Source of the DNA: Roseobacter denitrificans OCh 114
GTDB taxonomy: Bacteria > Pseudomonadota > Alphaproteobacteria > Rhodobacterales > Rhodobacteraceae
Direction: 5' to 3'
DNA: 64,000 bases
Assembly: GCF_000014045.1 (NCBI RefSeq)
Contig: NC_008209.1
Coordinates: 3,867,001-3,931,000 of the forward strand
Part shown: positions 40,729 through 48,932 of the stretch, piece by piece
How positions within the stretch are numbered: position 1 is the first letter of the stretch
Layout of the letters: each line of letters begins with the position of its first letter
The notes under the pieces: model-generated
What the model was told of the DNA's origin: nothing
Database searches by the model: none
Seen by the model: only the letters and a program-made list of their open reading frames with translations
Translations under genes and position numbers: made by a program

Positions 40729-42936
40729 TCAGTCCTCCTCGATCGTGATATTGGTTGGCTTCGCAGGCAGATCCGAGGGTGCGGTCGCATCGCCAGACGG
40801 CTTTTTCGGCGCGTTGTGATGCATGGGAACACCGGTCAATTCTTCCGTCGACGGAATATGATGGCCCAGTTCACCCTTCTGCTGAGCAGGCGCCTTGCGC
40901 TCGAAGAATTCGACCCCGGCCAACAGGTCCCGCTCGGCGCGCTCCATGCGCTCCTCCGACCAGTCTTCAAGGTTCAGGCTGGACGCCTGCTTCGCTTGCT
41001 CGTTGCGATCATTGATGGCTTTGATGGCTTTGCGCACCGCTACATTGTCCAAGCGGTTCGAGGTCGGGTTGGCCGAACGGGTGTGCCGAATGGCCGTCAG
41101 CCAGGTTTGTGCAGCTACCCCCTTCAGGGAAGTGTCCAGGGCCGGAACCTCGAACCATTCCTTACCCAACCGGACGGAAATCGCGCCCATATCCTTGGGG
41201 TGCCACCGCACATCAACAATGTGCGGATCCTTGCGGCGCATGTAGGTTTGCAGGTGTTCAGCCTGGTAACGCACCCCGAGGATCGTGATCCCGGTCTTGT
41301 CGAGGCGATACTGGCGCTGCTGCCCGAAGCACAGGCGCATCATCTCCATGTCCGGCGGAGGAAGAACCCCGTACTCCTTGCTCAGGCGACGCCATGCCTT
41401 GACGGGTGTCTCGCCATTCAGCCCACCGTGAGGCGTATTGTGGTAGATGTCCGTCACCCAACGGATCAGGGCAAAGGTGAAGTCATCCAAGGTCAGGACG
41501 GCCCGCTTCTCCGGATCGGCATCACCTTTCTTGATGATGCTGCTGAAAGTGTGACCGGTCAGTCGTGGTGCAAAATCGCTTGCGAAAGTACCAAACACCC
41601 GCTCGATGGTTCCGCGGTTCTCAGGCACACCGTTCATTGCCATTTCCCATGCGACGCCAAGATCGCTGGCCGCCATGCGGAACCGTTGCGATTTAAAGGC
41701 TGCGCCGCCGTCAAAAACGATCAGCTCAGGGGTGCCATGCATGTCCCAAGGCGTCATGCCTCCCACAGCATCTGACCACGCGCCTTTGTTGGTCGTGATC
41801 ATCTGCAGAAGCTGAACAGCCGCTTCCTCTCCAGGATTGCGGCTCAACACCATCCCAACGATGCAGCGCGTGGCACAACAGATTGCGGCGGTCAGTGTCC
41901 AGCGACCACATTTTTTACGCTTCGTCTTGCCCGACCCATCTTCATCACCTTCGACATAGAGACCCAGCGAACGCTTCGCGTCATCCTCTAAGAGGTCATA
42001 AATCCCGCTGCTCTGCATCAGCGTCATGACGTCGACCGTCCACTCGTCAATCTCGACGCGCTCCAAGGGCCGCGTCACTGAGACACCGTTCAGAACCGGC
42101 CGGAACTTCTTGCGTGCGGCGGCTTCCCCGTTGCGGGCCAATTCAACCTGATAGGGGTCCAGCGCACGGATGGCGCGGCGCACGGTTTCCCGGCTCGGGA
42201 TCGTGAGCGGCGATTGTCCATTTGCGACGCGCTGCTCGTTGCGATCGTGGAAGCTGATTTGCACCTGCTCATGGATATGCTTGATCGACGGCTTTTCAGG
42301 GGAGAGATACGTGCGCACCTCTTTCATCATCAGACCAATCGCTTCCGGGCCCATCCGGTTCGATCGGTTGCCACGACAATCGATCCGGTCGACAAGACCG
42401 CTCCGGCCGAAGTTATCCATGGCACTCAGCCAACGACGTAGGGTGCGCGGCGACGGACGAACGCTGAAGTCTTCACCTTTTGGCAGCTTTTCCTTCCCAG
42501 ACGGGTTGAGATTATCAGAAAGCTCCATGGCACGACCCATCAATGCCGGCATGTTCGCCTTGATGGACTCGTCCGTGAATTTCAAAAGACCCTCGCCGTG
42601 CATGTCGAGAGCAGCCTGACAATACGCTTCCTTCTTGCTTGACCGAACCTTGACGCCACCGACGAGACCACCGTGGGCTGTGCTCATCTGCAATTGACGC
42701 TTTGCCGCGAAGTTTGGATCGAAATATCCACACTCGACCCGGATTGCGTGCGTATTCCCAAGCCACTGCAACTTCTGATGAGTGAAATGCTCAGCAAGTT
42801 GCGTTTCGTCATCGCGGACGAACACAAGGCCAACTTCAGTTTCCTGATGGAGCCGATATCCGACCCCTTCAATGGTGACGCGGTCAAATTTGCCAAAGGC
42901 GTAATGGGAGTTTTCGTTGGTGAACGAGAGATCCAT
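40729..42936 (-). CDS. tnsB: TnsB/TniA-family DDE transposase, module 2
   Basis: A 735-residue intact transposase. N-terminal DNA-binding helices (PSPRTLRRWLSAMDNFG) precede the RNase H-like core with VEIDEWTVDVMTL (first Asp), ELIVFDGGAAFKSQRF (second Asp) and NRGTIERVFGTF (Glu), then a Mu-type C-terminal barrel and a tail that in Tn7 contacts TnsC. It catalyses strand transfer at the element ends. Length matches the reconstructed module 1 copy (about 728). Confidence 0.9.
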   Translation of the reverse strand: MDLSFTNENSHYAFGKFDRVTIEGVGYRLHQETEVGLVFVRDDETQLAEHFTHQKLQWLGNTHAIRVECGYFDPNFAAKRQLQMSTAHGGLVGGVKVRSSKKEAYCQAALDMHGEGLLKFTDESIKANMPALMGRAMELSDNLNPSGKEKLPKGEDFSVRPSPRTLRRWLSAMDNFGRSGLVDRIDCRGNRSNRMGPEAIGLMMKEVRTYLSPEKPSIKHIHEQVQISFHDRNEQRVANGQSPLTIPSRETVRRAIRALDPYQVELARNGEAAARKKFRPVLNGVSVTRPLERVEIDEWTVDVMTLMQSSGIYDLLEDDAKRSLGLYVEGDEDGSGKTKRKKCGRWTLTAAICCATRCIVGMVLSRNPGEEAAVQLLQMITTNKGAWSDAVGGMTPWDMHGTPELIVFDGGAAFKSQRFRMAASDLGVAWEMAMNGVPENRGTIERVFGTFASDFAPRLTGHTFSSIIKKGDADPEKRAVLTLDDFTFALIRWVTDIYHNTPHGGLNGETPVKAWRRLSKEYGVLPPPDMEMMRLCFGQQRQYRLDKTGITILGVRYQAEHLQTYMRRKDPHIVDVRWHPKDMGAISVRLGKEWFEVPALDTSLKGVAAQTWLTAIRHTRSANPTSNRLDNVAVRKAIKAINDRNEQAKQASSLNLEDWSEERMERAERDLLAGVEFFERKAPAQQKGELGHHIPSTEELTGVPMHHNAPKKPSGDATAPSDLPAKPTNITIEED

Positions 42937-43029
42937 GGGAATTTCCTTTCAAGGGATCAGGCGGCATGAGGCCGCTGGACAGCCTGCCTAGGTCGGCAGG
43001 CGATTGAACTGAGTGAGAGACTGGAGAGG

Positions 43030-43191
43030 TCAGAGCGTTGTCGGCAGAGTCTCTGTCAGGTCGTTGAACCATGCGTCGAACTCGATGCGCTCCAGCGGGT
43101 GGCGTGCGCGGAAAAATCCAACAGCAAAATCAGGAGTCTGGTCGCCAATCGGCTCAATGGCGCAGGGCGCATCATACAAAATGCAGGTCAT
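43030..43191 (-). CDS. Small 53-residue gene between tnsB and tnsA of module 2
   Basis: Starts MTCILYDAPCAIEPIGDQ, ends NDLTETLPTTL, with AAGGA seven bases before the ATG. Acidic and without cysteine-rich or membrane features. It lies in the 380-bp gap that separates tnsA from tnsB in module 2; module 1 has no such gap. Could be a small transposition accessory protein or an unrelated cargo gene. Not recognised. Confidence 0.45.
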   Translation of the reverse strand: MTCILYDAPCAIEPIGDQTPDFAVGFFRARHPLERIEFDAWFNDLTETLPTTL

Positions 43192-43317
43192 TCAGTGTCC
43201 TTTCATCAGGCATAGAGAGGTCCAACCCAGGCGAAGGTCGCCTCGGCAGATTCAAAACACGGGGGGAGACCGGCCGCGCTGGATGGTTCACAGCGGGCCG
43301 ATCTCGGGAGAGGATGA

Positions 43318-43995
43318 TCAGCTCATGCGAGCCCGCAGTACTTCGGTACTGCGTTCCATGCGCTCGTGGCGCAACATCTGAAGGTGGCCGGAACGGATCA
43401 GGCGTACGACGGCCCGAAAACCCATCCCTTCGAGGCGGGTTCGATCCACCAGATCACCGATGGTAGTGACGATGGGCGCATCGGCCAAAACATCCAGAGC
43501 AACCGGATCGGCAAAGGCATCAGGGCGACGTACTGAGTGGAACAGTTTCGCATTGTGCAGCGCGACCGGGCAGACGTCCTCTTCAGTGAACAAGCGGAAA
43601 TCGTCCAGGAAACACTGGGCAATGGCCTGCTCTTTGATCCGTGCGAGCTTGCACTGGTAAGCTTGGCTGACCCGGCTCGCCGGACGAACGGCGTAACCGC
43701 AGATAGTGCCATCGATCCGTGTGACTACGAGGTCGATGAAATGGTCGAAGAACTCGCCGTGCTCATCATACCATGCGAATTGAACCTGTTCGACGAGGTC
43801 CAAGGTTGTCGCGCGGTAGCCCAACAACAGGGCAGCGTTGGTCTCGAGATGGCTTTCAGTGCCAAGGCGCACGCCTTCCTGATCACCCAGGACGAGGCCG
43901 CCGGTAAAGTGCTTGGTCGAGCCAACCTGGGTCTTGCGGTTGCTACGGCTGGATGCGGGAAGGCGGATACCGCCAGATTGGAAGTGATAGGACAT
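43318..43995 (-). CDS. tnsA: TnsA-like transposon endonuclease, module 2, altered active site
   Basis: A 225-residue TnsA-like protein starting MSYHFQSGGIRLP. The candidate catalytic Glu (GTESHLETNAALL) and Asp (HFIDLVVTRIDG) are in place, but the stretch that should carry Gln/Glu-x-Lys reads GYAVRPASR, so Ala replaces Gln and Arg replaces the Lys. By comparison with Tn7 TnsA (Q130, K132) this probably weakens or abolishes cleavage. The longer frame from 44124 is less likely because conserved sequence begins at 43995. It is separated from tnsB by 381 bp. Confidence 0.75.
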   Translation of the reverse strand: MSYHFQSGGIRLPASSRSNRKTQVGSTKHFTGGLVLGDQEGVRLGTESHLETNAALLLGYRATTLDLVEQVQFAWYDEHGEFFDHFIDLVVTRIDGTICGYAVRPASRVSQAYQCKLARIKEQAIAQCFLDDFRLFTEEDVCPVALHNAKLFHSVRRPDAFADPVALDVLADAPIVTTIGDLVDRTRLEGMGFRAVVRLIRSGHLQMLRHERMERSTEVLRARMS

Positions 43996-45463
43996 GATCG
44001 TCTCATTCTTTCGAACATAAGGAGGGGATCGCTGCCCGAGAGTTCGGAAAGCGGTTGACCCCAGAAGCCGTCCAACCGATTTCGCCAAGGCGCTGAGCCC
44101 CCGTCGTGAAACTGCTGAAGACAAGCCTCTCCTGTCCCCATCCGGAGATGGGTTGGGCGGGATCTGTCATGTGTGAAAAGACCGATGTCCTTGAAGCGAT
44201 CGCCTAAAGGTGATAACTTCACGTTGAAAGCAGGAAGACCTCGGTCTTTCGAGATAAGTCGCGGTCTGTTGGCGCAGATCGCGATTTTCATTTTTAGGGT
44301 TCAGGCATCTTCGTTCCTTTACTTGTTTTTTCTCGGCGTTCGGCTGTCGGTACGCTACCAACAAACTCACCTCGGGAAAACTTTTTTCCTTTTTAATTCA
44401 GCGTCTTACGAAACGGGAAGAGACTAGTTTTTCGCATATGCGCAGCCAGTTGAAGTTGTGGTCGCCTACAGCGGCTCTGCGAAACCCGGTATTGGCCCTG
44501 TCGTTACGCGCCTCCGAAAGAAACGCGAAAAACAAACCGACTCTTTTAGTCGGAAATTATTCTTCATCGCGTTCTCAGCAAATGAACAAGGAATCTGACC
44601 GGCTACACATGGAGATTCGCAGAGTGGCGATAAGAATCCGGCGAGGTCAAAGTTACCGAATCCAAAAGGCACATATCCGGGTAAAAACACTGTCTTCGCT
44701 TGCTCATGCTTCCTGCGGAACCGGCGCAAGGGTTTGCACCGTGGCGGCCTGGGTCAGGCTATCCGTATGAGACGGCAAGAGTTATGAAGCGTTGGCTGTG
44801 TCATGGGGCAAGAGATGAACAATACGCTCATCGAAAACAAGGAATGCATAAGCGCTTCGATCCCGCGACACGATAAGTTGTGGCGAGGTCGCAACAAAAT
44901 CTGACTGCGTGAAGAATGGATATTGTTGAGGATTGCATCGATGGTCTATCCGCTCCCTATCAGATGCCAGACGCTCTACCGATTGCTGATAGGGAATTCC
45001 TAAGTGACCGGGCATCGAACCCTAGATCTCACGTTTTCGCCGGAAATTTTATTTCGCAGTGGCTCTTGAACGGTGACCGACTACTCACCAATGACTGCCT
45101 TGTCTTCCGCACATGATGAGATCATGAACCTTTGCGCAGTGTCGCAAATCGACACAAGACCCTGAAAGTATCCGCGCAAGGATCGCGCATTCATCCTGAA
45201 CTTTGCTTGTCCAAATCCCCTGAACCAAAGCAAAGGGGAGGCCCAGGGTCAGCAGGGTCTAAAGTTCTTCTATAGCTGGTTAGCGGGTGTTTCCTGGTCG
45301 CGAACTTACCCCAAGACACGGGACAAGTATGCGTGGGGCCAATGAAGAAGACCTCGCAACCGTCATCATGGTTCAGAATATCCACATATTTTCGGTGCTA
45401 TCCCGCAGCCTTTCTTTGCAGGATGGAAGAAAGCACACTAGTCTGCGGCAAAGGATACGAGAA
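43996..45463. other. Long gene-free region between module 2 and the restriction operon
   Basis: About 1.47 kb with no credible gene; frames are short, broken and without ribosome sites. It contains the promoter region of module 2, a perfect 10-bp inverted repeat (44954-44963 with 44986-44995) around a GGTAGAGC D-arm-like sequence, and a T-arm-like GGGTTCGATGCCC (complement, near 45012-45026). Relics of tRNA-like sequence and decayed DNA are the most that can be said. Confidence 0.5.
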
Positions 45464-45628
45464 ATGCCTGAGAAGCAATCGAAACCGGCCAACCTGAACC
45501 TAAAGATCACCGAGGACGAACGGTGGGACTTCAAAGAGTTCTGCGTCAGCCATCGGATGAGCCAGGTGGATGGCTTCCGCCTCGCATTCAAGCTGATGAA
45601 AGAGCATTTCGAGGCAGAAGGCAAATAA
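45464..45628 (+). CDS. Small ORF heading the restriction-modification operon
   Basis: A 54-residue protein starting MPEKQSKPANLNLKITEDER, preceded by AAAGGA. The pattern LNLKITEDERWDFKEFCVSHRMSQVDGFRLAFKLM, a strand then two helices, fits a ribbon-helix-helix DNA-binding protein. It ends 29 bp before hsdM on the same strand, so it is probably cotranscribed and may regulate the restriction genes. Confidence in function is moderate; the gene itself looks real. Confidence 0.65.
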   Translation: MPEKQSKPANLNLKITEDERWDFKEFCVSHRMSQVDGFRLAFKLMKEHFEAEGK

Positions 45629-45657
45629 GCCCCTCACGGGCCAAAAGGACCAAGACA

Positions 45658-47691
45658 TTGAGCGACGCGCAGACCAAGAACACCTCACTTGCAGACTTTA
45701 TTTGGAAGAACGCAGACGACCTCTGGGGCGATTTCCGGCACACCGAATTCGGCAAGATCATTCTGCCTTTCACCCTGCTACGCCGCCTCGAGTGCGTTCT
45801 CGCACCCACTCGGGAAGAGGTCCGTGAAACCGTCAAGAACCTGGGCGACAGCGGCATCGATATGGACGTAATCCTGCGCCAGCAAACCGGCTTTCCCTTC
45901 TACAACACCTCGAACTACGACCTGCGCAGCCTCGGCGCGACCCGCACACGTGCAAACCTCGAAGACTACATCTCGCAGTTCTCCGACAACGCCCGCGTCA
46001 TCTTTGAGCAGTTCGACTTCGCCAACACAATCGCCCGGATGGACCGCGCCGGGGTCCTCTACAAAATCTGTCAGAACTTCGCCGCCATCGACCTGCATCC
46101 CGACACCGTGCCCGAGCGCACCATGTCCAACGTCTATGAGCACCTCATCCGCCGCTTCGGCGCCGAGGTGAACGAGGCGGCAGAGGACTTCATGACGCCG
46201 CGCGATGTCGTCCACCTCGCTATCGAGCTTTTGCTGGACCCCGATGACCAGCTCTTCATCGAAAACCCCGGCCTCATCCGCACGCTCTATGACCCGACCT
46301 GCGGCACTGGTGGCTTTTTGTCCGACGGGATGGAGCATGTCCGCAACCTGCAGGACCGTTACTCCATCGCCCCCGTCATCATCCCCTACGGCCAGGAGCT
46401 GGAGCCAGAGACTCACGCCGTCTGTCTCGCCGGCATGCTGCTCAAGACGCTCGAAACCGATCCCGGCCGCGATCTGTCCAAAAACATTGCCCTGGGAAGC
46501 ACCCTCTCGGCAGACAAACACCGGCCCGAGAAATTCCACTACTGCGTCTCCAACCCGCCCTTCGGCAAGAAGTGGGAGAAGGACCAGGCCGACGTCACCC
46601 GCGAACATAAAGAACAGGGGTTCGAAGGTCGCTTCGGCCCCAAGTTGCCCCGCGTCTCGGACGGCTCCATGCTCTTCCTGCTGCACCTGCTGTCCAAGCT
46701 CGAAAGCCCTGAGAACGGCGGCGGGCGCGCGGCGATCATCCTGTCGGGCTCGCCACTGTTCAATGGCAACGCAGGTCAGGGCGAAAGCGAGATCCGGCGC
46801 CACCTGCTGGAACAGGACGTGGTCGAGGCCATCATCGCCCTGCCCACCGAGATCTTCTTTCGCACCGGCATCGGCACCTACATCTGGATCCTGTCCAACG
46901 ACAAACCCGCCCATCGCAAGGGCAAGGTCCAGCTGATCAACGCGACCGAGATGTATGAGCCCATGCGCAAATCCGAGGGCAACAAGCGCCGCCGCGTGGG
47001 CGAACAACAGACACGCGATATCGTCCAGATGTACGCGGATTTCGAGGCGACCAAGCAAAGCCTTATCCTGAGCGCGCCTGACTTCGGCTACCGCCGCATC
47101 AAGGTTTTGCGCCCCCTGCGCAAGAAGATCGTCATCTCGGCCGAGGGTCTGGCGACGCTAGCCGACGAGAAAGCATGGGAGAAACGCACAGAGGCGCAAC
47201 GCGCAGGTTGGACCGCACTCTTCAACGATCACATGGGCGCGGAAGAAGGCTGGCATTGGATCGAGGCCTTCGCCAAGAACGCCGTCAAGCGCGATGCGGA
47301 TCTGGGCAAGGCGGATGTCGCGCTGATCAAGGCCTTTCGCAAGGCGCTCGGCGTGCATGATCCCGAGCTTGATCCCGTGACGGACAAAAAGGGCCAGATC
47401 ATCCCCGACGACGACCTGACCGATTTCGAAAACGTGCCACTGGCCGCGGACGGCACAGCCGACATCCACGGCTATCTGGCGGCGGAGGTCACGCCCCACG
47501 CCCATGACGCCTATATCGACGAAACCTATCGCGACGAGTCAGACGGCCAGATCGGCATCAAGGGCTATGAGATCAATTTCAACCGCTACTTCTACGAATA
47601 CTTGCCGCCCCGCGATCTGGACGAGATCGACGCGGAGTTGAAAGCGGTCGAGGCCGAGATTGCAGCCGTGCTGGCGGAGGTAGCGGGGTGA
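45658..47691 (+). CDS. hsdM: Type I restriction-modification methyltransferase subunit
   Basis: A 677-residue N6-adenine methyltransferase. The SAM-binding motif DPTCGTGGFL and catalytic NPPFGKKW are clear, and the N-terminal HsdM bundle (LADFIWKNADDLWGDFRHTE) is intact. I chose the TTG at 45658, behind AAGGA, because upstream residues are not HsdM-like. The C-terminal 200 residues are an extension found in this HsdM subfamily. Its stop overlaps the GTG of hsdS (GTGA). With HsdS it methylates host DNA; with HsdR it restricts unmodified DNA. Confidence 0.94.
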   Translation: MSDAQTKNTSLADFIWKNADDLWGDFRHTEFGKIILPFTLLRRLECVLAPTREEVRETVKNLGDSGIDMDVILRQQTGFPFYNTSNYDLRSLGATRTRANLEDYISQFSDNARVIFEQFDFANTIARMDRAGVLYKICQNFAAIDLHPDTVPERTMSNVYEHLIRRFGAEVNEAAEDFMTPRDVVHLAIELLLDPDDQLFIENPGLIRTLYDPTCGTGGFLSDGMEHVRNLQDRYSIAPVIIPYGQELEPETHAVCLAGMLLKTLETDPGRDLSKNIALGSTLSADKHRPEKFHYCVSNPPFGKKWEKDQADVTREHKEQGFEGRFGPKLPRVSDGSMLFLLHLLSKLESPENGGGRAAIILSGSPLFNGNAGQGESEIRRHLLEQDVVEAIIALPTEIFFRTGIGTYIWILSNDKPAHRKGKVQLINATEMYEPMRKSEGNKRRRVGEQQTRDIVQMYADFEATKQSLILSAPDFGYRRIKVLRPLRKKIVISAEGLATLADEKAWEKRTEAQRAGWTALFNDHMGAEEGWHWIEAFAKNAVKRDADLGKADVALIKAFRKALGVHDPELDPVTDKKGQIIPDDDLTDFENVPLAADGTADIHGYLAAEVTPHAHDAYIDETYRDESDGQIGIKGYEINFNRYFYEYLPPRDLDEIDAELKAVEAEIAAVLAEVAG

Positions 47692-48932
47692 GTGAGGACG
47701 CCGCTGTATCACAATGGAAAGAGTACCCTTTCTGGGCTGTCGCCAAGCCAAAATCGGTTTCCAACGCTTCGGCGGAAAGCTTGCTCTCGGTATATTTGGA
47801 CCGGGGGGTCATACCCTATTCCGAGGGCGGAGGGCTTGTCCACAAACCGGCGGAAAGCCTAGAAAAATACCAGTTGGTAGAACCCGGCGATTTGGTCTTG
47901 AACAACCAACAGGCTTGGAGAGGTTCATTAGGGGTCTCCACGTACCGTGGCATTGTGAGCCCCGCATATCGCATATTTGAATTAAATGGAGAGGTAGTGG
48001 ACACTCGCTTTTCTCACTATCTTTTCAGATCCCGACCTTACGTTGAAAAAATCATGCTCGCTTCGTTGAGCGTTGGAGATATCCAAAGACAAGTGAAATG
48101 GCCGCTTCTGAGGGTTTTGTTACTACGTGTGCCGAATATCTCTACACAATCAAAAATCGCGGAGTATCTCGACTGCGAGACCGCGCGGATTGATGGGTTG
48201 ATTGAGAAAAAGACCCGCTTCATCGCGCTTCTCAAGGAAAAACGCATCGCCGTCATCACGCACGCTGTCACCAAGGGCATTGATGCGGCGGTGGTAATGA
48301 AACCTTCTGGGGAAGACTGGCTAAGCGACATTCCCGCACATTGGACAGTGGTGCCACCGACGGCGCTTTTCACCGAAAGCAAGGAGCGCGCCCGAGAAGG
48401 GACCCAGATGCTCTCGGCGACCCAGAAATACGGGGTGATACCCTTGGCCGAGTTTGAACGGCTTGAACAACGGCAGGTCACCATGGCCCTCGTTCATCTG
48501 GATAAGCGCAAACATGTGGAAGTGGGTGATTTCGTGATTTCCATGCGCAGCATGGATGGCGGGCTTGAGCGGGCGCGCGCAGTTGGCAATGTGCGGTCGT
48601 CCTATTCTGTTTTGAAGTGCGGTCCGCATGTGGAAGGGCGCTTCTACGGCTACCTACTGAAATCGGGCCTCTACATTCAGGCCCTGCGCCTGACGTCTAG
48701 TTTCATCAGGGATGGGCAGGACATGAATTTCAGTCATTTCCGTAAGGTGAAGCTGCCCAAACTGCCTGTGGCCGAACAAGCGGCCATCGCGGATCACATC
48801 GACACCCAAACCGCCCGTATCGACAGCCTCATCACCAAAACCGACCGCTCCATCGCCCTCCTGCGCGAAAAGCGGGCGGCGCTGATCACCGCGGCCGTCA
48901 CCGGCAAAATCGACATGAGGCATATGGCATGA
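47688..48932 (+). CDS. hsdS: Type I restriction-modification specificity subunit
   Basis: A 414-residue HsdS with two target-recognition domains, each followed by a conserved helical spacer: ETARIDGLIEKKTRFIALLKEKR near residue 165-190 and QTARIDSLITKTDRSIALLREKR near the C-terminus. The spacers are near-repeats of each other, as expected. The first target domain is lower in GC than the second, suggesting recombination that changed specificity. GTG start overlaps hsdM; the stop overlaps the hsdR ATG. Confidence 0.93.
   Translation: MSEDAAVSQWKEYPFWAVAKPKSVSNASAESLLSVYLDRGVIPYSEGGGLVHKPAESLEKYQLVEPGDLVLNNQQAWRGSLGVSTYRGIVSPAYRIFELNGEVVDTRFSHYLFRSRPYVEKIMLASLSVGDIQRQVKWPLLRVLLLRVPNISTQSKIAEYLDCETARIDGLIEKKTRFIALLKEKRIAVITHAVTKGIDAAVVMKPSGEDWLSDIPAHWTVVPPTALFTESKERAREGTQMLSATQKYGVIPLAEFERLEQRQVTMALVHLDKRKHVEVGDFVISMRSMDGGLERARAVGNVRSSYSVLKCGPHVEGRFYGYLLKSGLYIQALRLTSSFIRDGQDMNFSHFRKVKLPKLPVAEQAAIADHIDTQTARIDSLITKTDRSIALLREKRAALITAAVTGKIDMRHMA

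Noticed and set aside
44925..45040. A permuted two-piece tmRNA gene, as found in alphaproteobacteria
   Set aside because: T-arm before D-arm order is suggestive, but there is no tag reading frame, no GGGG..CCCC acceptor pairing, and tmRNA lacks the GGTAGAGC D-arm.
45778..47058. A 426-codon minus-strand frame opposite hsdM
   Set aside because: Antisense shadow of a clear methyltransferase gene with motifs in the sense frame only.
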